The notes under the pieces were generated by a model, which saw only the letters and a list, made by a program, of their open reading frames with translations, was not told where the DNA came from and searched no databases. Below, piece after piece: positions 15,595-23,796 of a stretch of DNA of 42,008 nucleotides; within the stretch, counting starts at the first letter, position 1, and the number at the start of each line of letters is the position of its first letter. Location of the stretch: assembly GCA_029858345.1 (NCBI GenBank), contig JAOUFG010000010.1:1-42008 (forward strand), in the 5' to 3' direction. Source of the DNA: Phycisphaerae bacterium (GTDB taxonomy: Bacteria > Planctomycetota > Phycisphaerae > Sedimentisphaerales > Anaerohalosphaeraceae). Made by a program: the position numbers and the translations under genes.

Positions 15595-17895
15595 GTGAAT
15601 GTACTGATCAGAGAACGCATTACAATTCGAGGCCGCGTGCAGGGAGTCGGGTGCCGGCCGTATATCTACCGGTTGGCGATGGAACTGGGGCTTGCCGGGA
15701 TGGTGCGCAATGACGTGCAGGGAGTCACAATCGAGGTTCAGGGCAGTGACGCCGTGCTGGATGTATTTGTCACTCGGCTGTGTAATCAAACACAAGCTGA
15801 TTATCCGGCGTTGATGGAGGTTATCGAATGCGGGCAGGAATCGATCGATGTTGTCGCCGGGGATAAGATGTTTCGCATCATAGAAAGCGAATCGGATGGT
15901 TCGCCCGTTTCACAGGTCACGCCGGATTGTGCGATGTGTTCTGCGTGTCTGAATGAGATGGCTGATACAGACGATTTTCGGTATCGCTACCCGTTTATCA
16001 ATTGCACCCATTGCGGCCCGCGGTATTCGATTGTCAAAACCATTCCTTACGACCGGCCCAATACCGCAATGGGCGCCTTTGAGATGTGCCCGAAATGCCG
16101 CGGGCAGTATGAAGATGTGCAGGACCGGCGTTTTCATGCTCAGCCGGTGGCGTGCCCGGACTGCGGGCCGACAATCCGGCTGACCGACAACCAGGGAAAA
16201 CCAATTGAAAGCGATTCGGATAAAGCGATGTCACACTGTGCGGCGGTTTTGAAAAAGGGGGGTATCGCCGCCATCAAAGGCATCGGCGGGTTTCATCTGG
16301 CGGTGGACGCGACCAACGAGCAGGCCGTGCAGGAACTGCGGAAACGCAAACGCCGCGACGCCAAGCCCTTTGCGGTGATGGCCGCTTCGATTAAGACCAT
16401 ACGAAAATATGCAATCGTTGATGAAGTTTGCGAGCGGTTCCTGAAAAGTCCGGAATCACCGATTGTACTGCTGGATAAAAAAGAAAACGGTGCCATCGCG
16501 CCGTCTGTTGCCTTTGGCACAAACCGGTTTGGATTTATGCTGTGTTATGCCCCGCTGCATCATCTGCTGTTTGCCGAGAACGGAATCGATGTGCTGGTGA
16601 TGACCAGTGCGAATCTGTCCGATGAGCCGCTGATCTGTCACAATGAGCAGGCCCTTGACGAGTTGGGCGATATTGCGGATGTGTTTTTGATGCATGACCG
16701 GGACATCTATCGTCAACTGGATGATTCGGTGGTGCACGAGGTCAACGGGCAGGCGGCGTTTCTCCGCCGGGCGCGGGGCTATGTGCCGACGCCGATTTAC
16801 CGGGATAAACCGGCTCAGAAAGAGATTTTCGCTGCCGGGCCGGATTTGAAAAATACGTTTTGTTTTGTCAAGGGCGATCAGTATCTGATGAGCGAACACA
16901 TCGGCGACCTGGTCGACGGGCGGGTGTATCGACATTATGTCAAATCGGTCGAACATCTGCGGAACCTGTTTAAGGTGTCGCCGGAAGTGGTCGTTTGCGA
17001 CCTGCATCCGGGGTATCTGGCGACCCATTTTGCCGAGCAGTTTAACGATGTAAAATTGCTCCGTGTCCAGCATCACTGGGCGCATATCGCCTCGGTGCTG
17101 GCCGATGCGAATGAACCGGGGCCGGTCATCGGGCTGGTGGCCGACGGTACCGGTTACGGCACAGATGGAGCGATCTGGGGGTGCGAATGCCTGATCGCTT
17201 CTCTGACCGAATTTACACGCTTCGGCCATCTGGCCTATTATGCGCTGGCCGGCGGTGACAAGGCCTCCAAAGAAGCGATTCGTCCGATTGTAGGACTGTT
17301 GGGGAGTGATGGCGTCAAGGAATATGCCGATATTTTGGACCACATCGAACCGGACGCAGACAAGATTAAACTGATCGCAACCCAAATCGAAAAAGGCCTC
17401 AATACCGTACAAACGTCCAGCATGGGCCGGCTGTTTGACGCCGTGTCAGCGTTACTTGGATTAGGGGCGGTCAATCGCTTTGAGGCCGAACTGCCCATGG
17501 CCCTGGAAGCAATGATTCAGGATGGGATAAATGATGTGTACCCTGTCGAGTTAACCGAACAAGAGGGTGGATTCCATCTGCAATATACCCCGGTTATCCG
17601 CGGCGTGCTTGTTGACATAAATGCCGGTATTGATAAGTCAATTATCGCAGCGAAGTTCCATAATACGGTCTGCGAAGGGCTTTTGGCAATGGCCCTTCAA
17701 GCTCGAATAGCTACTAAAATAAACGATGTTGCACTCTCAGGCGGCGTTTTTTGTAACCGCTATCTGGCCAATCGCATGATTCATCGTTTGCAGGAAGAGC
17801 AATTTGGTGTATTATGGAAGAAATCGATTCCGGTCAACGACGGCGGTATTGCCCTGGGACAGGCAGCCATCGCCGCGGCGATGATCGAAAAGTGA
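15595..17895 (+). CDS. hypF: Hydrogenase maturation carbamoyltransferase HypF
   Basis: A 766-residue HypF, which uses carbamoyl phosphate and ATP to make the thiocarboxamide on HypE, precursor of the CN ligands of [NiFe] hydrogenase. Domains in order: acylphosphatase (IRGRVQGVGCRPYIYRLA, residues 11-28); two zinc fingers (C112/C115/C118 with C137/C140, and C165/C168 with C187/C190); a YrdC-like domain (KGIGGFHLAVDATNE, KRRDAKPFAVM); and a Kae1-like domain (QHHWAHIASVLAD, LVADGTGYGTDGAIWG, ALSGGVFCNRYLANRM). Length matches the family. The GTG start is the only one that keeps the acylphosphatase strand intact. It opens the hyp cluster; a large CACGAAG palindrome separates it from hypC. Confidence 0.97.
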   Translation: MNVLIRERITIRGRVQGVGCRPYIYRLAMELGLAGMVRNDVQGVTIEVQGSDAVLDVFVTRLCNQTQADYPALMEVIECGQESIDVVAGDKMFRIIESESDGSPVSQVTPDCAMCSACLNEMADTDDFRYRYPFINCTHCGPRYSIVKTIPYDRPNTAMGAFEMCPKCRGQYEDVQDRRFHAQPVACPDCGPTIRLTDNQGKPIESDSDKAMSHCAAVLKKGGIAAIKGIGGFHLAVDATNEQAVQELRKRKRRDAKPFAVMAASIKTIRKYAIVDEVCERFLKSPESPIVLLDKKENGAIAPSVAFGTNRFGFMLCYAPLHHLLFAENGIDVLVMTSANLSDEPLICHNEQALDELGDIADVFLMHDRDIYRQLDDSVVHEVNGQAAFLRRARGYVPTPIYRDKPAQKEIFAAGPDLKNTFCFVKGDQYLMSEHIGDLVDGRVYRHYVKSVEHLRNLFKVSPEVVVCDLHPGYLATHFAEQFNDVKLLRVQHHWAHIASVLADANEPGPVIGLVADGTGYGTDGAIWGCECLIASLTEFTRFGHLAYYALAGGDKASKEAIRPIVGLLGSDGVKEYADILDHIEPDADKIKLIATQIEKGLNTVQTSSMGRLFDAVSALLGLGAVNRFEAELPMALEAMIQDGINDVYPVELTEQEGGFHLQYTPVIRGVLVDINAGIDKSIIAAKFHNTVCEGLLAMALQARIATKINDVALSGGVFCNRYLANRMIHRLQEEQFGVLWKKSIPVNDGGIALGQAAIAAAMIEK

Positions 17896-17904
17896 TAATG
17901 TAAC

Positions 17905-17980
17905 AACCACGAAGGACACGAAGAGCACGAAGAAAAAATTTATAAAAAAAATCTTCGTGGCCTTCGTGAACTTCGTGGTT
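17905..17980. repeat. Large CACGAAG inverted repeat between hypF and hypC
   Basis: Two 28-bp arms (17905-17932 and 17953-17980) with four mismatches, each holding three CACGAAG units, around an AT-rich loop of 20 bases. The arms begin and end with AACCACGAAG / CTTCGTGGTT. As RNA it would form a long stable hairpin within the hyp transcript, which could separate expression of hypF from the downstream genes. Confidence 0.75.
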
Positions 17981-18000
17981 AAAAATCAGGAAGCGAATAT

Positions 18001-18261
18001 ATGTGTTTAGCGGTACCAGCGAGAATCATTGAAAAAGACGGCGACCGGGCGGTGGCCGATGCGATGGGCAACAAGTGGAACATCCGCATTACGCTCACGC
18101 CGGATATCGAGGTCGGCGATGTCGTGCTGATCCACGCCGGATATGCCATCACCAAGGTCGACGAAGAAGAGGCCCAGAAAACATGGGAACTGTTCGAGGA
18201 GATCGCGCATTTCGAAGAAGAACGCCTTAAGGCCGAACAGCAGGGAGGTGATGATGCTTGA
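18001..18261 (+). CDS. hypC: Hydrogenase maturation chaperone HypC
   Basis: An 86-residue HypC/HupF/HybG-family chaperone. It begins MCLAVPARI, with the essential Cys2 that binds the Fe(CN)2CO precursor and the large-subunit precursor. The beta-barrel strand GDVVLIHAGYAITKVDEEEA is typical. HypC works with HypD in assembling the Fe unit. Its last codons overlap the hypD start by eight bases, indicating translational coupling. Confidence 0.95.
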   Translation: MCLAVPARIIEKDGDRAVADAMGNKWNIRITLTPDIEVGDVVLIHAGYAITKVDEEEAQKTWELFEEIAHFEEERLKAEQQGGDDA

Positions 18262-19315
18262 GCGAATTGAACAGGCGCGCAAAACCATTCATGCGTCATG
18301 TGAAAAAGTAGGACGCCCGATTCAGGTGATGGAAGTTTGCGGTACACACACGGTCTCGATTTTTCGTCACGGTATCCGCACGCTGCTGCCGGAGAATTTG
18401 AAAATGCTCTCGGGCCCCGGGTGTCCGGTGTGTGTGACGGATCAGGGATATATCGATGTCGTGATGGATCTGGCTCGACGGGATGACACCATCATCGCCA
18501 CGTATGGCGATATGATCCGCGTGCCGGGCAAGGGTGGTTCGTTGGAATCACTGCATCGCAATAATATCAAGGTCGTGCTCAGTACCGACGACGGATTGAC
18601 CCTGGCGAAAAAACATCCCGACAAAATCGTGGTGTTTGTGGCGGTCGGCTTTGAGACGACTACGCCGCCCAGCGCGGTCGCAGTGATGGATGGCGCGCGT
18701 GACGGCGTTGACAATTTCTGCATTCTCAGCGGACACAAATTGGTGGTTCCGGCGATGCAGGCATTGCTGGGCTCAAAGAATGATAAGATCGATGCGTTTC
18801 TGTGCCCCGGCCATGTCAGTGTCATTCTCGGCTCGGATGCGTATAAGCCGGTCGTGGAAGAATTCAAGCGGCCGTGTGTGGTGGCGGGGTTTGAAGGCAT
18901 TCAGATTCTGGAAGGGCTGGCGAAGATTTGCGAGCAGATCGCCGCCGGCACCGCCGAGATCGACTCGGTCTATGGTGCCGCCGTCACGCCGCAGGGCAAC
19001 AAAGTGGCCTGGAAGATTATTACGGATATGTTTGAACCGTGCGATGGTGCGTGGCGCGGGCTGGGTGTGATCCCCAGCGCGACGATGAAATTGAAAGATC
19101 AGTACAAACAATTTGACGCCCTGCATCGGTTCGGCATCAAAGAGGTTCCGACTGAAGAACCCGCCGGCTGCCGTTGCGGCGAAGTGCTGTGCGGTTTGAT
19201 AGACCCGCCGCAGTGCAGTATGTTCGGTAAGAAATGTACGCCGGACACGCCCGTCGGACCGTGCATGGTCAGCACCGAAGGCGCCTGCTCGGCGTGGTAT
19301 AAATATGGTAGATAA
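18254..19315 (+). CDS. hypD: Hydrogenase maturation iron-sulfur protein HypD
   Basis: A 353-residue HypD, the [4Fe-4S] scaffold on which the Fe(CN)2CO unit is built. Signature segments: EVCGTHTVSIFRHGIRTLLP, SGPGCPVCVT, VGFETTTPP, ILSGHKLVVPAM, FLCPGHVSVILG and CVVAGFEG. The C-terminal cysteine cluster that holds the cluster follows (CRCGEVLCGLIDPPQC, KKCTPDTPVGPC, ACSAWYKYG). I chose ATG at 18254, five bases after GGGAGG (18243-18248). The frame is open further upstream, but that part overlaps hypC and has no homology. It overlaps the hypC stop by eight bases. Confidence 0.96.
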   Translation: MLERIEQARKTIHASCEKVGRPIQVMEVCGTHTVSIFRHGIRTLLPENLKMLSGPGCPVCVTDQGYIDVVMDLARRDDTIIATYGDMIRVPGKGGSLESLHRNNIKVVLSTDDGLTLAKKHPDKIVVFVAVGFETTTPPSAVAVMDGARDGVDNFCILSGHKLVVPAMQALLGSKNDKIDAFLCPGHVSVILGSDAYKPVVEEFKRPCVVAGFEGIQILEGLAKICEQIAAGTAEIDSVYGAAVTPQGNKVAWKIITDMFEPCDGAWRGLGVIPSATMKLKDQYKQFDALHRFGIKEVPTEEPAGCRCGEVLCGLIDPPQCSMFGKKCTPDTPVGPCMVSTEGACSAWYKYGR

Positions 19316-19356
19316 AGGCAAAGGATAAGCCAATGGAATTTTTTGTACGAGGAACA

Positions 19357-20373
19357 ATGGATCAGACAAAAAAAATAATGATGGCTCACGGCGGCGGGGG
19401 GCGGCTGATGGGTGATTTGATTCAAAAAACAATCGTGCCGAAGTTTGCTGACGGCCAATCGGTCCAACTGAACGATTCCGCGACGCTGGATGTGCCTGCG
19501 GGCAAGCTGTGTTTTACGACGGACAGCTTTGTGGTCAAGCCGCTGTTCTTCAACGGCGGCGACATCGGCAAACTCGCCGTTTGCGGCACGGTCAACGACC
19601 TGGCCGTAGCCGGTGCGAAACCGCTGGCGTTGAGCTTGTCCTTGATACTCGAAGAGGGTCTGGAACTTAACGTGCTTGAGAAGATTCTCGAAAGCATCGG
19701 CGAGACGGCCAACGCTGCCAATGTGAACATTGTCACCGGCGATACCAAGGTCGTCGAAAAAGGTTCCGCTGATGGTGTGTTTATAAATACGGCGGGTGTG
19801 GGCATGCTGGCCGACCATGCGAATTCGTCATTTGAGCGAATTAAGCCGGGCGATTGTGTCTTGATCAACGGCACCATCGGCGACCACGGCATGACGATCA
19901 TGTCCCAGCGCGAAGGCCTCAAGTTTGATACACCGCTGAAAAGCGACTGCACCTGTCTGCATGAATTAACGGAAATGTTATACGCCGAACTTGGCGATGC
20001 CGTCAAATTTATGCGTGATCCCACCCGCGGCGGACTGGCCGCGACGCTGAACGAGGTGGCGCAGTCGGCGGGTGTCAATGTTGAGTTGAATGAGCTGTCA
20101 CTGCCGGTGGACAAAACGGTTCAGACCGCCGCCGACATGCTTGGGTTTGATCTTTTAAATATCGCCAACGAAGGCAAGGTGCTGGCAGTGGCCTCGCCGG
20201 AAGTCGCAAACAAAGCAATTAGTTTATGGCGGTCCCATCCGCTGGGACAGAAGGCCGCGATGATTGGAAACGTATCTGAGACGGACAGCCCGCTCGTGGA
20301 ACTGATAACCAAAATCGGCGGGCGCCGCATCGTCCAGACACCTTACGGGCGCGAACTGCCGAGGATTTGCTGA
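19357..20373 (+). CDS. hypE: Hydrogenase maturation protein HypE
   Basis: A 338-residue HypE of the PurM/ThiL-like ATP-binding fold. It receives carbamoyl from HypF on its C-terminal cysteine and dehydrates it to cyanide. The N-terminal MMAHGGGGRLMGDLI and TTDSFVVKPLFFNGGDIGKL motifs are present, as are the ATP-loop VCGTVNDLAVAGAKPL and FMRDPTRGGLAATLNE. The protein ends PRIC, with the essential terminal Cys. ATG 19357 has GAGGAA upstream; ATG 19333 would add eight residues and is also possible. A TGACCCTTTAGGGTCA palindrome begins at the stop codon. Confidence 0.96.
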   Translation: MDQTKKIMMAHGGGGRLMGDLIQKTIVPKFADGQSVQLNDSATLDVPAGKLCFTTDSFVVKPLFFNGGDIGKLAVCGTVNDLAVAGAKPLALSLSLILEEGLELNVLEKILESIGETANAANVNIVTGDTKVVEKGSADGVFINTAGVGMLADHANSSFERIKPGDCVLINGTIGDHGMTIMSQREGLKFDTPLKSDCTCLHELTEMLYAELGDAVKFMRDPTRGGLAATLNEVAQSAGVNVELNELSLPVDKTVQTAADMLGFDLLNIANEGKVLAVASPEVANKAISLWRSHPLGQKAAMIGNVSETDSPLVELITKIGGRRIVQTPYGRELPRIC

Positions 20374-20400
20374 CCCTTTAGGGTCATAAATATCGCGAGG
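20371..20400. repeat. TGACCCTTTAGGGTCA palindrome overlapping the hypE stop
   Basis: The 16-base palindrome at 20371-20386 uses the hypE TGA as its first three bases and is followed by TAAATATCGCGAGG. It is the relative of 14981-14994. It may form a 3' hairpin on the hypE message between hypE and hypA. Confidence 0.6.
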
Positions 20401-20458
20401 ATGGCTCGAATTAGAAACTGAAAAAATGACGTATCCGCGTGGAAAGATAAATTAGAAA

Positions 20459-20800
20459 ATGCACGAAACAGCCGTTGCCGAAAGCATTTTGCGAACGATT
20501 ATCGAGCAGGCCAAGCAGGTCAAGGCCAAGCCGACCAGTGCGGTCATCTCCTGCGGGCAGTTTAACGCCCTCAATGATGAGGTGATGGGCTTTGCGTTTG
20601 AGACTGCCGCCGCGGGGACCGTCTGTGAGGGGATGACGCTTGAGATCAAACACATCCCCCTGCGGGCGACATGCAAAAAGTGTCATACGACGTTTGAATT
20701 TGATGTATATAAGCCTGCGTGCAGTCAATGTGACAGTGAAGCGTTTGATTTCGAACCGGATGCACCGCTGCTTCTGGAAACGATAGAGTTTGAGGATTAA
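20459..20800 (+). CDS. hypA: Hydrogenase nickel-insertion protein HypA
   Basis: A 113-residue HypA/HybF. It begins MHE, with the nickel-binding His2-Glu3 pair, and has the structural zinc site C72-x2-C75 (ATCKKCHTTFE) and C88-x2-C91 (PACSQCDSE). With HypB it delivers nickel to the hydrogenase large subunit. ATG at 20459 has only a weak purine tract upstream. It is separated from hypE by 85 bp and from hypB by 242 bp of repeats, unlike the tight hypC-hypD junction. Confidence 0.95.
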   Translation: MHETAVAESILRTIIEQAKQVKAKPTSAVISCGQFNALNDEVMGFAFETAAAGTVCEGMTLEIKHIPLRATCKKCHTTFEFDVYKPACSQCDSEAFDFEPDAPLLLETIEFED

Positions 20801-20849
20801 AGTGAGCGAAACTTCCAGCTTCGGAGCGAGTACACTGTGTTGACAAACT

Positions 20850-21005
20850 GTCATGCCGGACTTGCTTGTCTTGCCATAGCTTTGGCGACGGCAGAATCCG
20901 GCATCCAGGGCGATGGCAAAGTGTATAAGTGGCTGAATATAAACGTTGTAAATAAAATATGACAATGAAGCGTCTGGACCCCGGCTCAAGGCCGGGGTGA
21001 CAGTC
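20850..21005. repeat. GCCGGA / CCCCGGC palindromic repeats between hypA and hypB
   Basis: Two linked palindromes. TGTCATGCCGGACTTG (from 20849) has an inverse AATCCGGCATCCAG near 20895-20908. CCCCGGC (20979-20985) pairs with GCCGGGG (20991-20997) in the pattern CTGGACCCCGGCTCAAGGCC followed by GGGGTGACAG. This repeat style is widespread in bacterial intergenic DNA and is here about 45 bp from the hypB start. Confidence 0.65.
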
Positions 21006-21042
21006 GGTTGAGTAAATCATAAAGAATGGACTAAACGAAAGC

Positions 21043-21705
21043 ATGAAAGTATCACTGAATCAAAAAATCTTAAGCCGCAATGAAGAATGTGCCCAAAAGA
21101 ACAAGGCCTTCTTCAAGGACAATAACATCCTGTGCCTGAATGTGATTTCCTCTCCCGGTTCCGGCAAGACAACGACTATTGCCCGGACGATTCGCGATTT
21201 GAACAGCCAGGTTAAGATCGGCGTCATCGAGGGCGACATTAAAACCGACACCGATGCCCAGAAAATCCGCGCCGCCGGTGCCGAAGCCGTCCAGATCGAA
21301 ACACAGGGCGCCTGCCATTTGTCAGCCGAGCAGGTGTACAACGCCCTCAAGACGCTCGAAGCGGAGAAAATGGATGTTGTGATCATCGAAAACGTTGGCA
21401 ATCTGGTTTGTCCTTCTGCATTTGACCTTGGTGAGACCCTTCGAGTGATATTGCTTAGCGTCCCGGAAGGTGATGACAAGCCCGTCAAGTACCCCGGCAC
21501 GTTTGCGGAGGCAGACGTGGTGCTCATCAATAAGATTGACTTGATGGACTATATCGATTTTAATCTGGAGCGGGTGCTGGCTGATATTCATGTTGTTAAC
21601 CCCAACGCCCCGATCTTCCAGGTCTCCGCCACCACCGGCGAAGGCATGGAACAGTGGTACGATTGGTTGCTAAGCAAAAGCGAGGCGGCGCGAGCCGCCC
21701 GATGA
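21043..21705 (+). CDS. hypB: Hydrogenase nickel-incorporation GTPase HypB
   Basis: A 220-residue G3E-family GTPase. Walker A is SSPGSGKTT (36-44). The family features VGVIEGDI-type switch (IGVIEGDIKTDTDAQKI), QIETQGACHLSA, IIENVGNLVCP and VLINKIDLMDYI are present. The N-terminus lacks the CxxCGC and His-rich metal stores of some HypB proteins. It transfers nickel with HypA. The last residues SEAARAAR are encoded by a GC-rich 19-nt repeat (21685-21703) shared with the ilvD 3' flank, so the natural C-terminus appears to have been extended or replaced by a repeat insertion. Confidence 0.95.
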   Translation: MKVSLNQKILSRNEECAQKNKAFFKDNNILCLNVISSPGSGKTTTIARTIRDLNSQVKIGVIEGDIKTDTDAQKIRAAGAEAVQIETQGACHLSAEQVYNALKTLEAEKMDVVIIENVGNLVCPSAFDLGETLRVILLSVPEGDDKPVKYPGTFAEADVVLINKIDLMDYIDFNLERVLADIHVVNPNAPIFQVSATTGEGMEQWYDWLLSKSEAARAAR

Positions 21706-21736
21706 TTTTCAGACAGGATTAACGGGATTTACAGGA
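21685..21736 (+). repeat. Composite repeat: GC hairpin copy 2 plus ACAGGATTAAC unit
   Basis: GCGGCGCGAGCCGCCCGAT (21685-21703) is identical to 7193-7211 and includes the start of the hypB stop codon. It folds as GGCGGC-GCGA-GCCGCC (21684-21699). It is followed by AGACAGGATTAACGGGATTT, then ACAGGA (21711-21736). The final ACAGGAAG lies just ahead of lysA and serves as its ribosome-binding site. Confidence 0.65.
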
Positions 21737-21743
21737 AGTAAAG

Positions 21744-23021
21744 ATGGATTCATTTATTTATAAGGACGGAAAATTATTCGCCGAAGGTGTTGACGTTGAA
21801 ACAATTGCCAACGAAGTCGGAACGCCGGTGTATATTTACAGCAAGGCAACGTTTCTGGATCACCTCAAGAAGATTCAGACGGCGTACGCGGACATTGACA
21901 CGACGGTATGCTACTCGATCAAGGCGTGCGGCAATATCAATATCCTCAAAGAGCTGGCCAAAGCGGGCAGCGGATTTGACATCGTCAGCGGCGGGGAGTT
22001 GTACCGTGCACAACAGGCCGGGGCGGATATGAGCAAGATCGTCTATGCCGGTGTGGGCAAGACGGATGCTGAGATTCTCGACGCGCTCAATGCGGGCATC
22101 GGCACTTTCAATATCGAGTCCGAGCCGGAACTGGAAAACCTGATCGCCTTGTGTAAAAAACACGGCAAGACGACCAAAGCGGCCCTGCGCGTCAATCCCG
22201 ATATCAAATACGATTCGCACCGCCATATCACCACCGGCGTCAAGGAGACCAAGTTCGGCATCGATATCGAGCGGGCGCAGAAAGTGTTTGCAAAATACAA
22301 CAAGAACGGTGTCGTCGAGATGTCGGCGATTCACGTCCACCTCGGTTCCGGCGGCAAAACCATCGAACCGTATGTCAACTATGTCAAAAAGATCCTGCCG
22401 CTGGTGGATGAACTTCGCAGCAGGGGCCATACGATTGACACGCTGGACCTCGGCGGCGGCTACGGGGCCGATTACGAAAGCGACACCGTTCCCTCGGCGG
22501 TTGACTACGCCGCGGGCATCGTACCGCTGCTCAAGGCGGCCAATCTGAAGCTGATTCTCGAACCGGGCAAGAGCATCATCGCCAACGCCGCGATCATGCT
22601 GACCGAAGTCGTCTTTAAAAAGACCGGCGGCGAAAAAACATTTGTGATCGTCGATGCGGGCATGAACGACCTGATCCGCCCGTGCCTGTATGAGGCGTTC
22701 CACTTTATCTGGCCTGCACAGGTGAACGAAAAATACGTCCCCGCCAAACGTACCAAGGGCCTGACCATGCCCGGCACGGAAACAGTCGACGTCGTTGGCC
22801 CCATCTGCGAGGGTACCGACTACTTCGCCAAAGACAGGGCGATGCCGCCAGTGGTGCGGGGTGATCTGATCGCGGTCTTTACCGCCGGCGCCTACGGCTA
22901 CACCATGGCCAGCAACTACAACGCCCGGCCCATGTGCCCAGAAGTCCTCGTCGATCGCAACCAATACAAGGTCATCCGAAAACGCCAGACCTACGAAGAC
23001 CTGATTGAATTGGAAAAATAA
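21744..23021 (+). CDS. lysA: Diaminopimelate decarboxylase
   Basis: A 425-residue PLP-dependent group IV decarboxylase that makes L-lysine from meso-diaminopimelate. The PLP lysine is K60 in CYSIKACGN. Other family motifs: GSGFDIVSGGELYRA, HVHLGSGGKTIEPY, LDLGGGYGADY, LILEPGKSIIANA, VDAGMNDLIRPCLYEAFH, GPICEGTDYFAKDR and FTAGAYGYTMASNYN. The AGGA(AG) ribosome-binding site comes from the adjacent ACAGGATTAAC-type repeat. No other lysine genes are nearby; it follows hypB by 38 bp and may be read through from the hyp cluster. Confidence 0.96.
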   Translation: MDSFIYKDGKLFAEGVDVETIANEVGTPVYIYSKATFLDHLKKIQTAYADIDTTVCYSIKACGNINILKELAKAGSGFDIVSGGELYRAQQAGADMSKIVYAGVGKTDAEILDALNAGIGTFNIESEPELENLIALCKKHGKTTKAALRVNPDIKYDSHRHITTGVKETKFGIDIERAQKVFAKYNKNGVVEMSAIHVHLGSGGKTIEPYVNYVKKILPLVDELRSRGHTIDTLDLGGGYGADYESDTVPSAVDYAAGIVPLLKAANLKLILEPGKSIIANAAIMLTEVVFKKTGGEKTFVIVDAGMNDLIRPCLYEAFHFIWPAQVNEKYVPAKRTKGLTMPGTETVDVVGPICEGTDYFAKDRAMPPVVRGDLIAVFTAGAYGYTMASNYNARPMCPEVLVDRNQYKVIRKRQTYEDLIELEK

Positions 23022-23086
23022 GGTAGCTCAAGCACCCTGCTTGAGAATAAAAACAATTCCGAAGCTGGAAGCTTCGGCCACAATAA

Positions 23087-23182
23087 AAGCCCGAAAGGGC
23101 TTAAAAAATGGTAGCCCCGGGTAAGCAAAGCGCAACCCGGGGTAAAAAAAGTAAACATTACAAACCGACCCTGAATGGGTCG
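23087..23182 (+). repeat. Three-hairpin repeat cassette, copy 2
   Basis: Hairpins in order: AAGCCC/GGGCTT (23087-23102), CCCCGGGT/ACCCGGGG (23115-23142), CGACCC/GGGTCG (23166-23182). It ends 20 bp before the start of the small membrane protein gene. Two further hairpins (GCTCAAGC..GCTTGAG near 23026-23046 and GAAGCTGGAAGCTTC near 23061) stand between lysA and the cassette. Confidence 0.75.
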
Positions 23183-23201
23183 AATAATCGAAGGAGAACA
23201 C

Positions 23202-23750
23202 ATGGATCAACAAGAAAAAGAAAAAAAGAACAGACGAATTCTTTTGTTTATCTTGGGAATCTGTTCATGTTTTATCGTATTTCTGATAATTTATTTAGTT
23301 ATGCTTTGGACCTTTTTTCATCCACCTTCTCAATTATCGGATGAGCCGGGTTACATTTCAACTACAAGGGAATTCCATCAAAGAATGACAGAATCTTTAG
23401 ACGTTATCGAGGTTCAGGACTGGCTGAATACTTTAAATGATTCTGATACAGGTGAAGTACTCAATCAGCTATATATAGCTACTTCTTTTCCAATCAAGTT
23501 ACCGAATACGATTAATAGTCTAAAACGTGAAATGTCTTATATATTCGTCTTTAGAAACGACCCAAATAAGACCTGTGTGCGAATGATGTGGGGCGGTCCG
23601 ATTGCACGTTGGGGTGTTGTCATTGGTCCCAAGGGAATGCCGATTCCAGAGACAGTAGATGTAAACTATGATGAAGAGGGATATCGTATTATTGGAGAGT
23701 ACCGCATCAAATTAGAAGACGGTGCCTATGTCTGGCATGAAATAAAATAA
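23202..23750 (+). CDS. Small single-pass membrane protein, unknown
   Basis: A 182-residue protein of unknown function. ATG at 23202 has AAGGAG six bases upstream (23191-23196); an upstream in-frame start at 23175 would fall inside the repeat cassette and is rejected. Residues 1-12 are highly charged (MDQQEKEKKNRR), then comes one hydrophobic segment (about 13-37), so most of the protein probably lies outside the cytoplasm. The C-terminal half has aromatic and glycine-rich strands (RMMWGGPIARWGVVIG) but no motif I know. It is more AT-rich than lysA and the methyltransferase gene, which suggests acquisition, and it begins directly after a repeat cassette. Confidence 0.65.
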   Translation: MDQQEKEKKNRRILLFILGICSCFIVFLIIYLVMLWTFFHPPSQLSDEPGYISTTREFHQRMTESLDVIEVQDWLNTLNDSDTGEVLNQLYIATSFPIKLPNTINSLKREMSYIFVFRNDPNKTCVRMMWGGPIARWGVVIGPKGMPIPETVDVNYDEEGYRIIGEYRIKLEDGAYVWHEIK

Positions 23751-23796
23751 TTAATCCACCGGATCGAAGTTTTCTTTGCTGAGAGATTAATTCGAA

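Noticed and set aside
21774-22964. 396-codon open frame antisense to lysA
   Set aside because: Shadow of lysA codon usage; no start signal or family motif.
23087-23182. Cassette copy 2 as the lysA terminator
   Set aside because: The hairpins lack a T-run and lie 65 bp or more past the stop; the same cassette occurs upstream of genes elsewhere.
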